Source of the DNA: Siphonodentalium dalli
Lineage: Eukaryota > Mollusca > Scaphopoda > Gadilida > Siphonodentaliidae
DNA length: 64,000 nucleotides
Direction: 5' to 3'
NCBI GenBank assembly: GCA_032622095.1
Contig: CP136063.1
Location: forward strand, 93,539,980 to 93,603,979
Shown here: positions 44,641 to 55,023 of the stretch, one piece after another
Position numbering within the stretch: position 1 is the stretch's first letter
How the letters are laid out: every line of letters begins with the position of its first letter
Translations under genes and position numbers: made by a program
Notes under the pieces: generated by a model
Database searches by the model: none
What the model was told of the DNA's origin: nothing
What the model saw: the letters and a program-made list of their open reading frames with translations, nothing else

Positions 44641-45320
44641 AGATGTCTTTCAACAAAGGTCAATGTTATTTTAGGGTCAAGGTCAATGTCATGTAAACCC
44701 CCTACATCAACTTGACAACAAATTTGGTTGAGGTCGGATCTCGACTTCTGCCGCCATGTCGACCCATGTTATATGGACATATAATCGTATTACCTCGCTG
44801 ACGCCAACGGTGACAAAACATTTCAATAAAATCCCTGCTATCCTATGTTGAATCAGATTAGCTGGCAGCCGGCCAATTGCTTTCGCGCGATGCAAACCTG
44901 GAAGCTCGTCGCCTTATTAGGGTAGATTGGTTCAATCAGTTATCTCGAGCGAAATGACATGCCGCTGAAATTTCTGTGCGGCCAATTCTTCGCGAGACGG
45001 GAATATATAGCATCTGTGTCAGCCCAACAGGGGCATATTCGTTAAGCAATTTGTCTGGAGGGAAATTAAATGCAGCTAAAAGGCAGGCTCGTTATTACAA
45101 AACGCCATAACTAAACACCGGCATAACGCACGCTATCGTGCTATGCATCGTTGGAAAGGGCACACCCTGGGCTATTTAACTGGGTTAATTTGATTGTGAA
45201 GTAGGCACGTTTACGTTGTGTTATTTTCGCATATATCTTTTGCGAAAGCGGTTATCATTATTTATATGTATGATAATTCACAATGCCTACATACCATGTA
45301 CGCAGACTCATTTGACTACT
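44641..45320. repeat. AAGGTCA-containing repeat and unassigned sequence
   Basis: 44655-44695 contains AAGGTCAATGT-type words like those of the 45690-46440 block. The 62-codon minus-strand ORF over 44707-44895 has no family match I trust. Confidence 0.35.
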
Positions 45321-45555
45321 GAACTAATTACGAACAATTGCACTCAGGTGCAATCGCGCTTTGCTCAAGTCAAATTGCGCTGAAATTAAGAAAAATTGCG
45401 CTGTGAATAAGCGATCCAGCGAGATCACTGTAACCAACGAACGAGTACCAGCGTGGTTTCGGCGGTCAAATGCACACGCTTGGACTATTGCGCTGAGGGA
45501 CAAAATTGCACAGTGGTCACGATTGCGCTGCATTGCACTGAGGCGCAATTGAACT
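45321..45555. repeat. ATTGCGCTG motif cluster
   Basis: Seven or more copies of ATTGCGCTG or its relatives (TTGCACTCAGGTGCAAT, ATTGCACAGTGG) in both orientations within 235 bp. They make the region fold on itself, with TTGCACTCAGGTGCAAT near one end and CATTGCACTGAGGCGCAATT at the other. Confidence 0.6.
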
Positions 45556-45689
45556 GTGGTGCACATAAGCGCGACGCCATTTATTTACATATGACTTTCC
45601 CATTTGTCATACACATGTGTCACACCTGAACCCAGTTATGATTATAAAAACACAAAGTTAAATGACTGACTTCAAGTACTGGTTTTATT

Positions 45690-46440
45690 TTTGCCTGAAA
45701 ACGCTTTAGTTGTCCTTCGGTATCTACTTCCGAATTTTCCCCTCGAATTGCGCGATTTGACCCTGAATTGTCCATTTTGAAGGTCAAGGTCAGGTGGGGT
45801 CACGATTTGACCCATCCAAAACACTGCCCGGACAAAAGTACCCGACAAAAGTGCCCGTCGAAATCCATCCGGTTTTACCCGATTTGACCTTGAATTGATC
45901 ATTTTGAAGGTCAAGGTGAGGTCGGGGTCACGATATGACCCGTCCAAAACACTCAGTGGACAAAAGTAACCCCACGTATCAAATTTCGTCGAAATCCCAT
46001 CAAAATTCGCGATTTGACCTTGAATTGACCCGATTTCAAGGTCAATTTCACGTCGCACGGGCAAATGAATAGGCTTATGAGACTCCCCATACGAAAGTAT
46101 CCCTAGACACTAATTTTCATCGAAATCCCGTGATATTCGGGCGTTTGACCTTGAAATAACCCGATTTCAAGGTCACGTCGCACGGGCAAATTAATAGGCC
46201 TATACCTCTCCCCAGCTGAAAGTACCCCCACATACCAAGTTTCATCGAAATCCCGTGATATTTGGGCGTTTGACCTTGAAATGACCCGATTTCAAGATCA
46301 AGGTCACGTCGCACGGGAAAATTAATAGGCCTATGCCACTTCCCGGCCGAAAATACCCCCACATACCAAGCTTTATCGAACTCTGGTCGACCGTTTTCGA
46401 GTTCATCGCGATCACATACACACAGATCTTCCAAAATATA
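45690..46440. repeat. Tandem AAGGTCA / GAAATCCCGT block
   Basis: Five diverged units of about 120-130 bp with the order TCATCGAAATCCCGTGATAT, GTTTGACCTTGAA, CCCGATTTCAAGGTCAAGGT, CACGTCGCACGGGCAAATTA-ATAGGC. It ends ACACAGATCTTCCAAAATAT-ATAAT, the same 3' end as the next elements. A single extra unit is at 47180-47250. Confidence 0.8.
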
Positions 46441-46444
46441 TAAT

Positions 46445-47060
46445 AGTCTAGCCGATGAGCCCGACTTTGTCCGGGCTATTCAAAAACCAAATTTCAAGTC
46501 GATAGCTCTACCCGTTTCCGAGATCTGGTCTGCGCATGCACGAAGCTGGCGTCGCACGGGCTCGGCGACCGATAAAATTCGTATCCGGGGCAAGATACAT
46601 TCACATAGCAAATTTCAAGTCGATAGCTCCACCCGTTTCCGAGATCTCGTCTGCGCATGCGCGAAGCTGGCGTCGCACGGGCTCGGCGACCGATAAAATT
46701 CGTATCCGGGGCAAGATACATTCACATAGCAAATTTCAAGTCGATAGCTCCACCCGTTTCCGAGATCTGGTCTGCGCATGGGCGAAGCTGGCGTCGCACG
46801 GGCTCGGCGACCCGATAATATTCGTATTCGGGGCAAGATACATTCACGTAGCAAATTTCAAGTCGATAGCTCCACCCGTTTCCGAGATCTCGTCTGCGCA
46901 TGCGCGAAGCGGGCGCCGCACGGGCTCGCCAATACGACAACGACGACCGCCTGGTCAAACTACACACACGTACAAAGTTTCGTCCCGATCGGTCGAGAAT
47001 CGTAGATTTGTATAAATGACATACAGACAGACAGACAGAGGTCTTCAAAATATATATGAG
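46445..47060. mobile_element. GATGAGCCCGAC element with 121-bp internal repeats, copy 1
   Basis: Starts TAGCCGATGAGCCCGACTTT, then four units of 121-122 bp (CAAATTTCAAGTCGATAGCT, CCACCCGTTTCCGAGATCT, GCGCATGCGCGAAGC, CGTCGCACGGGCTCGGCGA). It ends CAAAGTTTCGTCCCGATCGG, a (ACAG)n run and AGGTCTTCAAAATATATATG. The same order occurs at 54011-54690. ORFs are open on both strands because the unit lacks stops; no protein is claimed. Confidence 0.85.
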
Positions 47061-47905
47061 ACTAGCATGTTAGCCCGCCACTGGCGGCGTTCTTCAGAAA
47101 CATGACAATTTTTATTTTGTTTAATTAATTTAATTTTTGTTTTTTTGTTTTAATAAATTTTTGGTTTTCAATATTTTACCCGATTTGACCTTGAATTGAT
47201 CATTTTCAAGGTCAAGGTCAGGTCGGGGTCACAATTTCACCCGTCCATGACACTTCCCGTAGGTAGCAAGTGTGAGCGCAATCAGTTCGAGTCTATAAAG
47301 GACACATGCACACATATATATAATTTGTGGGTACCCGTTTCGATGTGAAAATCACCTAGGGCGGAAAAACTGACCCGATCCGCGTTCCTAGGAAGCCCTA
47401 AGTACGTAAGAATCACACAACACACATATATATAATTTGTGGATACCCGTTTCAAGGTGAAAATCAACTAGGGCGGAAAAACTGACCCGATCCGCGTTCC
47501 TATGAAGCCCTGAGTACGTAAGAATCACACAACACGCTCATGTCTGTATAATGACGCACACGCCGAGACCCAGACGTAAGAATCACATTGCGAAAACTAA
47601 TAAAAAATGTAGAGTTACGCCTCTTAGATCAATACGTCGATGACTATAAAGAGCGTTAACCGGTTACATCTCCCAATATGGAAGACATAAGGAGCGTTAG
47701 TGTGTTAACCCCAACCGTGCCATTTTGTGTGACTGGGAAGGGAGAAGCGGTGCTCTGAGCTTGTCAAAAATGGACGTGGACGCTCCCCGTGGGTTTTTAC
47801 ACTTATATACGAAATTTGAGCTCGATCCGCGCAGCCGTTTTCGATTATAGGAAGTACCCACATACACACATATATATACATATATACGGAAGTCTCAAAA
47901 TATAT
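47061..47905. mobile_element. Third element of the stack, with a 112-bp duplication
   Basis: Begins CTAGCATGTTAGCCCGCCAC and ends GGAAGTCTCAAAATATATAG, a 3' end like its neighbours'. Inside, 47310-47421 is followed by a direct copy with period 112 (ATATATATAATTTGTGG, CTAGGGCGGAAAAACTGACC, CGATCCGCGTTCCTA). Confidence 0.65.
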
Positions 47906-47917
47906 AGGAGATATAGT

Positions 47918-48534
47918 TCCCGTACCAGTTGCAGTCTAGAGCATTGAAATGGTCGTTTGTAGATCAAGATTTATGACCATTTTTAAACATGTTCAATGTA
48001 TTGTATGCTATATTTTTTATTTTAAAGATGCTCGTTGTCTATAATGATAGTGGTTTCATGTTGGAAATTTCTCCTCGTCGGCGCAGTCATTCTATTCGGA
48101 CGAAAGGATGGGACGTTCAGAAGGTTGAGATGATTTATCCTGATGTTTGAGTTAATGTCTTACAGTAATGCCCAAAGTAATTGACCACTTAACCACAACA
48201 GAATTATGGGTAATTTTTCAGGATTTAGTCGGAAATATGGCTAGTTGCCATTCTCTCGCCGAGAGCTTTCCGATGAATGGCAACAAGCCATATTTCCGAC
48301 TAAATCTTGAAAAATTACCCATAATTCTGCTGTGGTTAAGTGGTCAATTACTTTGGGAATTTACTGTATGCATATCGTGTTCGGGGTCTGATTCATGCAG
48401 GTTGGGCTACGGTAGATCATATGACTGTGTTATCGCCTTTGCGATAGGCAATCTCGTTGCCTGGAAGTTAATTGTTGTTGTCATAATTATATAACGACGT
48501 GTATATATGGTTGACGTCACCTTTCGTTAAAGGT
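47918..48534. repeat. Repeat R, interrupted copy
   Basis: Direct partner of 42156-42570. Interrupted at 48163-48366 by a MITE, and its 3' continuation (TTGATAAAGC...GGCTTGT) is displaced to 49032 by about 490 bp of other sequence. Confidence 0.9.
48163..48366. mobile_element. CAGTAATGC hairpin MITE, copy 3, with TA duplication
   Basis: CAGTAATGCCCAAAGTAATT to the mirrored AATTACTTTGGGAATTTACT-G. It is flanked by TA on both sides (48161-48162 and 48367-48368), while the partner copy of repeat R has a single TA at that place. 204 bp, hairpin apex near 48262. Non-autonomous, Tc1/mariner-like by TA duplication and CAGT ends. Confidence 0.95.
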
Positions 48535-49023
48535 ACGGTTGGCCTTGGCGGTGGGTATCCTGTGAAAATATTTCCACCCGTCAAAAACCGCCACAAACAG
48601 AAAGAACAACAAAATGTAGACATACTTTGTCCGTATACAAATAAGAAATATCGCATAAACAGTATGTTATTGTCATATCTTTGACCATTGTTATGTAAAC
48701 AAAGGCATAAAAAGTTACTTTTCTGGTGTTTGTTTATATTATGATGGTAACATAAAGAGCGTTCTTTGTTGATGAATTCCTGATATGGAACGAATAAAGA
48801 GCGTTTATGCCATTTGTGTGTGATTAGCCAACAGCATTGTGCTGTCTTCTGTAACACAATCAGGCTCTTGCTTAGGTAAAATATAGTAAATCTCTATGAT
48901 AACATGCTGTTTACGCGATGGTCATGGTATATATGAACGAAACTGTATGCGTTTTAATGTTTTTCTGTTTGCGGTGATTTGAACAAATATGAATATTTTC
49001 GACAACTAAGGCCTCACGTGCCT
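48535..49023. mobile_element. Candidate 489-bp insertion flanked by TTAAAGGT
   Basis: TTAAAGGT occurs at 48527-48534 and again at 49024-49031, while the partner repeat copy has one such site (near 42563-42570) with the same continuation. The insert lacks clear terminal inverts (GGCCTT is the only shared word). It contains AATAAAGAGCGTT words also present near 47650. Could be an 8-bp-duplicating insertion or a rearrangement. Confidence 0.45.
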
Positions 49024-49660
49024 TTAAAGGTTGATAAAGCCAGTGCGGCTTGTGTTAATTCTTAAAGTCTGGAAGTGCATTGGTGGCTCCTGGTGTTCTT
49101 GCACGAAGCGGAATTAACGAGTGATATATATGTGCCGTGTCGCTTTATGTATCCCATTTGAGGGATAGTTGCCTTATCGGCAAATAATGGCCTCCGTGGA
49201 CAATTTTGAGGGAATAACTAACGAAACATGTATTTGTTTATTACATTTATTCAACTTTGGTAAATCATGGTCGAGCATGGTGTTTTTGCACGATTCGGAG
49301 AGGAGTGATCTACAAGTGCGCGGGAATACAGGAATGGTTTTTGTCTAAAGTCGACGTCGCACCTCTCGTTAGGGTTGATACAGCCTCGGTGACCTGTGAA
49401 AATGATTAATGATCGGAAGTGCCTTTGTGGTTCATGTATCCCATTTGATGGACAGTTGCCTTATCGGCAAATAATGCTGTTCTCGCAGGATTCATATAGA
49501 AATGATCTACACGTGCGCGGAAATACTGGACTGGTTTGTGTGTAACGACGTCAATAGATGGCCAGGAATCCCGCGGTGGATGCTCGACCATGATTTACCA
49601 AAGTTGAACAAATGTAATAAACAAATAAATGTTTCGTTATTTTTCGTTGTTTATTAAGTA
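49024..49660. repeat. Repeat block with a 55-bp long-range inverted pair
   Basis: TTGATAAAGCC-GTGCGGCTTGTG appears at 49032 and in weaker form near 49375. CATGTATCCCATTTGA-GGA, then GTTGCCTTATCGGCAAATAA, occurs at 49147-49190 and 49434-49475. AACGAAACATGTATTTGTTT (49221) is mirrored near 49640, giving a stem of about 55 bp around 300 bp. Confidence 0.65.
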
Positions 49661-51479
49661 CACTGTTAGAAAAATGCCCGTCGCTTTAACTGTCATACCG
49701 CGCAACATCGCTGCCAACTTTGGACCGTTAAACATATGGTCATGCTGTAGCATGTTCCACGGTACAAAACCGCTTAAGAAATTGGCAGACTGTAACCAGT
49801 AACTGTCAGACCGTTGCATTTTTTTACGGTTCAACACCGTTTAGTTAATATCAAGACCGTAACTAATAAAGGTCAGACCAATGGTATTTTTCACGGGTCA
49901 ACACCAATGTTTTGCTCTTAATTTGTTAGTTTACCGTATAATTAGCCATGTTCCCATGGTGACAATATGATTTCCCGGTAAGTATTACGATTCATATATT
50001 TTAGAATGGTCGAAACTATTATTATTCGTAACTCAAAAACAAATCTTAGTTCTTCTATTACGATCATAGTTTTGATGAAACGTAAATCCTCAGTGCATAA
50101 AGTCATAAACAATACTTGTGAAACTTTGTAATTTGTTTCACAGTTAAAACTCAAATTTATGTACATGTAAACATAAAACAATCTTAATGGCATACTTGTT
50201 GGTAACATGTAAGGCGTGAAATTGTCCAGTCAATTGTAAACAGTATTTGTTTTAAGAGGTGAATCAGTACATCATGACAATATATCTGTATATCAGCCAG
50301 TTGAGATTGAAACAGCAGATCCTGTAATAACTGTGCGCGATGACGTGGCGACAACGTTCTCCTATAGTCGCATATTTTTCGATGAAATTTGACAGCATGA
50401 TGCATCCAACTGTGTATCACGACACTTAGTATCCATATCAGTGAGTCAGCCAAATATAATTTGATAATAACATCCAACTAATAGTTGACTCCCGGTCCGT
50501 AAATTGTCGTAACACATTTAACTGGGCGATAACATGGGCGAATAACGACAATGTCTCATATCCACACGTTTCAATGAAAATTGATGAACTTGGGATGAAT
50601 CGGTCCGTGTAATTGTAATACTAATTGTTGTTGTTGACATTGAAGCTCTTGTGAATTACTCTGGTGGGTACAGTATATCCTCTCATGTAAATGTACATGT
50701 ATCTGCTTTGAAACAATCAGAACACTGTCAACTGGATTGAACAGGTCAAGTTAAAAACAACAATGTCAACATTCTAACACTGTTGTCCGGGCTATTCAGT
50801 AAATGTGCCAGTGTTTTGATAGTCACAGCACTGTCAATTTCAACCTCAGCACTGAGTCGAATGAAGTCAGGTCACAGCCGACCATCGTGCCATGAATCTC
50901 TACTCTCGAATACGGCCCAGTTGTCACAATTTAGTGGAAAATATCAACTTGATGATTAAGCCGGTTTTCGCAGAATTGAAACTTGTCCGGTTAACATAGG
51001 AACCGTAGTCCGTCTTAACATTAATCCACAAATGAAAAGGTAACTTTTTCCCAAAAAACTATAGTTTGTACAGCACCTGCGATCAAATATGCAAAATGGC
51101 GAAAGAAAATTGGTGAGTGCTAAAGACACCGGACTTGAGAATAACGTAATTACGTACTCAAAATAAGACAGACCCGCATTACACAGAATGAATGCCGGAT
51201 CATTGTATTGAATATAAACAATTAATAATACTTATTAAATATCAGCAGAGTCAGATTCGGTCATACTGTATGTAGTCATTGCCGTATATAATTTGGTCGC
51301 CGATCAATATAGTACTGAATTTTGACGGCATCAACTTTGAATCACGAAACGTTTTAACTTAGACCATTTTCATGGGCACATAAAACAACGGTGATTCACC
51401 GTACAACTGATGAAACGGTATGGGACCGTCGGATTTGGACGGTCCGACATTGTTAAACCGACAGTATTTTCTAAAAGTG
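49661..51479. mobile_element. Candidate CACTG-ended DNA element
   Basis: CACTGTTAGAAAAATGCCCG at the left pairs with the mirror of the right end, CACTTTTAGAAAATACTGTC. Both ends are rich in ACCGT/ACGGT words (about ten on the left up to 49900, about eight at 51380-51540), as expected of subterminal transposase-binding repeats. There is no clear target duplication and no coding frame. The similarity to CACTA/EnSpm ends is only suggestive. Confidence 0.4.
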
Positions 51480-51848
51480 TATCCACATTTTTCACATTTT
51501 TGTGAACTTTCCCAGTTTTGTAAAAAAATTAAACCGTCAGACCATTAATCAATGATTAATGTCACATTTAACACATGCTACACTGGCGGTTATGGATCCA
51601 GATGAAACAGTTTTGAAGTTTTCTGCCCAAAATGTAGCATACGAAACTTAGAGCTAAGATGAATAATCAAATCTAATAATAACTGAATGAGCTACCAATA
51701 GTATGCAGACAGTGTGAGAATGTGATTTGCTTGCACCAGAAGAGCTTATTTTGATTGAAGCATATTGAGTGTGTCGGTAGTCGCAGATTGTCATCACCAC
51801 CAACTACTAGTTCCTTCACGTTATGTCGATACATGTATCTATAAATAC
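51480..51848. other. Gene B intron 1, nothing recognised
   Basis: Minus ORF 51673-51873 overlaps the MITE half and is not supported. Confidence 0.4.
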
Positions 51849-51952
51849 AGTAATGCCCAAAGTAATTGACCACTTAACCACAGCAGAATTATGGGTAATT
51901 TTTCAGGATTTAGTCGGAAATATGGCTTGTTGCCATTCATCGGAAAGCTCTA
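51849..51952. mobile_element. Half MITE (copy 4), cut at the hairpin apex
   Basis: CAGTAATGCCCAAAGTAATT through TTGCCATTCATCGGAAAGCT is nearly identical to the left arm of copies 1 and 3, then stops at CTC and unrelated sequence follows. The mirrored arm is absent. The left flank is TA. Confidence 0.9.
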
Positions 51953-53180
51953 GGCGAGTTATCGCATTCACTCATGCATAATTTATTACAAGTACATTAC
52001 ATATATTTTTTCAGCTGATATATTTAATTAAAATACAGTAGTTTTCTAAAAGTAATCAAATACTTTTTTATTACATATTATTATTTTGAGATGACTTAAC
52101 AAATACATTGATATTTTATTTGAATTCAACTAATCTCTTGATGACCACAAGCTCCTTCACACCTGTGCTGACTATCATCAAAACAAATACCTGTAAACTA
52201 AATAATTGGGATATCGGGTATCGGACTAAAACAATCATGTTTTAAAGATGGCAAGATGTACTATTTTGTATACAATGTTTTGATATACGTTGCGCCTGCT
52301 CGTTAATATGTAAACTTCAGATAAAAGAAGCTAATAGCAGGTTATATATAACCATTTTTATGTTTGAGATGATCTGGCGATTGGTTTCATTATTGCCTGC
52401 AATTAGTTTTGGTGGCGACTATACGTAATGTAATTTATACTTTTGGTCACGTGAGCGGTCTTCCTTATAAGCCGCCATCAGCAAACCAGTCAGATCTCTC
52501 TCTGGACTTGGGAAGGTTATTAAAAAGTTATGTAGTCTAAAATATTATATTAGTAATTCATACACATCTCGGCTTCGGATATTGTTTCTTGACCCTCCCT
52601 CCCGCCCAGTATGGTTATTTTGTTAAGTTTTGTTATTATCATGTGTTATGTTTTATTACATTTGTTACTCTTGTTTGACTTGTATGGGGCGTTCTTTTGG
52701 TGCCCCACCTTCACATTTTTATTATTTCGGCTGATTAATGAAGATAATTAAACAGCCATTGAACGAGAAACTGTCTCATGTCTTGTGAACAAGCAAATCC
52801 CTCCTTGGGCTCAATATTATGTAATCACAGAATATTTATTTAGCCATCTTCTCAGGGCATAAACATCTTTTATCGGTGGAACAATTTGTTAATGTGTTCT
52901 TTGATGGCGTTGCCGTTACCAAATGCAATTTATATCAATGTTTATCTACCTATCAAAACGTAATTGACAATACCCTCCAATTTTCAAAAATTAATTTTAT
53001 TACAAATACAATACTTTGGCTCCTATAATTATTGATTTTACAAATATTTCACAATTTGTAATTGTTACAAATACAATACAAAATACAGATTACGATCACC
53101 CCACCCCTGACTGGATTCTGCCTGACAATGATCTGGTACGTCATACACTATAATCAATGAAACTGCCCATTGAAGCTAAC
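51953..53180. other. AT-rich intron sequence
   Basis: No domain-bearing ORF. TTTACAAATA/TTACAAATAC words near 52990-53080 are locally repeated. Confidence 0.4.
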
Positions 53181-53689
53181 ACACCCCTGGCCAAGTGGTC
53201 CTGCTAATGTGATATGCTGCTGGTGGCCCTGCTGAATTGCTATGATGCGGGTAGGCCAAACTGATGACGTTACGAAAAATACCGTTATTTTTTTCTAAAG
53301 TTGTACTTTTCGCTGTGTTTGGCTAATCGGAGAGATTTGAGAAAAAAAACAGTGTGTCTATGAAACATTCAAGAACATATATAGTTTTGAAAAATATAAT
53401 AATGCCAACGCTGTTGTTTCTAAAATGACGTAAATAAACATCTTCATGATAGTCGATTTTCAACAACTTTCCACCCATTATTAAAAATATTACGCAATAA
53501 ATATGATTTTGAATGTTTGATACGCATAATGGCTTTTCCTGCAGATGCTCAGATTATCGGAACACTGCGAAAAAGACAAAATATAACGGTACTTTTTGTT
53601 AACAGCATCAGTCTGCTCTAACAGCATCATAGCAATGCCGCAGGACCCAACCGCATCATAGAACCACAGGACCACTTGACCAGGCGTGT
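53181..53689. mobile_element. ACACCCCTGGCCAAGTGG inverted-repeat element, copy B
   Basis: ACACCCCTGGCCAAGTGGTC on the left mirrors GACCACTTGACCAGGCGTGT on the right. Internal AAAAATACCGTTATTTTTT matches copies A and C. No ORF. Confidence 0.8.
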
Positions 53690-54010
53690 AACATTGTCAA
53701 TGTTTACGTGAGAATTCCGTAGAGAGAGAAATATAATCTGAATGGGAATTCCATTGATAATTTTATATGATCGTGTGGTATAGTCTGAATATGATTTTCA
53801 GAATATTTCAAATTCTTTCCAATTTACTATCGAATTTTTATTAAACTTTGGTATCTTATTGAACTAAATTGGACTTGTATTGGTATGTCCACTATAAAAG
53901 TAATGTTTACATAGCAAGGCTTTGGCATGCGAAACCTCTCTTAATTGGAGAGTTATATTTATTACATGATCCGACCCTTCTTTCGTTGTATAAACCCATT
54001 ATATATAATA
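53690..54010. other. Intron sequence
   Basis: No supported feature. Confidence 0.4.
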
Positions 54011-54690
54011 CTAGCCGATGAGCCCGACGTTGTCCGGGCTATTCAAAAACCAAATTTCAAGTCGATAGCTCCACCCGTTTCCGAGATCTGGTCTGCGCAT
54101 GCGCGAAGCTGGCGTAGCACGGGCTCGTTTTCGAGATCTGGTCTGCGCATGCGCGAAGCTGGCGTCGCACGGGCTCGGCGACCCGATAAAATTCGTATCC
54201 GGGGCAAGATACATTCTCATACCAAATTTTAAGTCGATAGCTCCACCCGTTTCCGAGATCTCGTCTGCGCATGCGCGAAGCTGGCGTCGCACGGGTTCGG
54301 CGACCCGATAAAATTCGTATCCGGGGCAAGATACATTCTCATACCAAATTTTAAGTCGATAGCTCCACCCGTTTCCGAGATCGGGTCTGCGCACGCGCGA
54401 AGCTGGAGTCGCACGGGCTCGGGGACCCGATAAAATTCTCATCCGGGGCAAGATACATTCACATAGCAAATTTGAAGTCGATAGCTCCACCCGTTTCCGA
54501 TATCTCGTCTGCGCATGCGCGAAGCGGGCGCCGCACGGGCTCGTCAATACGACAAAGTCCACCGCCTGGTCAAACTACACACACGTACCAAGTTTCGTCC
54601 CGATCGGTCGAGAATCGTAGATTTGTATCAATGACATACATACAAACATACATACAAACAGAGGTCTTCAAAATATATATGAGACGGTAA
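54011..54690. mobile_element. GATGAGCCCGAC element with 121-bp repeats, copy 2
   Basis: Same layout as 46445-47060: TAGCCGATGAGCCCGACGTT start, about four CAAATTT-AAGTCGATAGCT units (one internally deleted near 54120), then CGCCTGGTCAAACTACACAC, TTTCGTCCCGATCGGTCGAG, and AGGTCTTCAAAATATATATG at the end. A 183-codon minus ORF is a repeat artefact. Confidence 0.85.
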
Positions 54691-55023
54691 TCAACGACCG
54701 TTTTATAACGGAAAATAGTGCCAGGTGTATTGAAAAGTATTGTTGCGCGGAAACGTGACCTTTGACTTTCGTGATTTTCGTGTGTTTACATTCCGTACTC
54801 TAGATCGATGTTTGTGACTAATTATGATTTAGTATGAACAATTATTTTATTAAATTTCAGTAATTAAATACCTCAAAGCGTGTTATTTATGAATTTTATG
54901 GAGGTTTTGTATCAAGTAATAAATAAAATCTTCAGCTCGTTCCCAGTTTATAGCAAAATTTATTTATAACTGAATGTGAGAGTACGTTCAGGAAAATTGC
55001 CAAAGCGACTGTACATATCATAC
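54691..55023. other. Gene B intron 1, 5' part
   Basis: Contains the donor of the first coding exon (AAG|GTATGA). Otherwise featureless. Confidence 0.5.

Noticed and set aside
54011-54562. 183-codon minus-strand ORF with arginine-rich repeats
   Set aside because: It lies entirely in the 121-bp repeat array; equivalent ORFs exist on the opposite strand and at 46494-47048.
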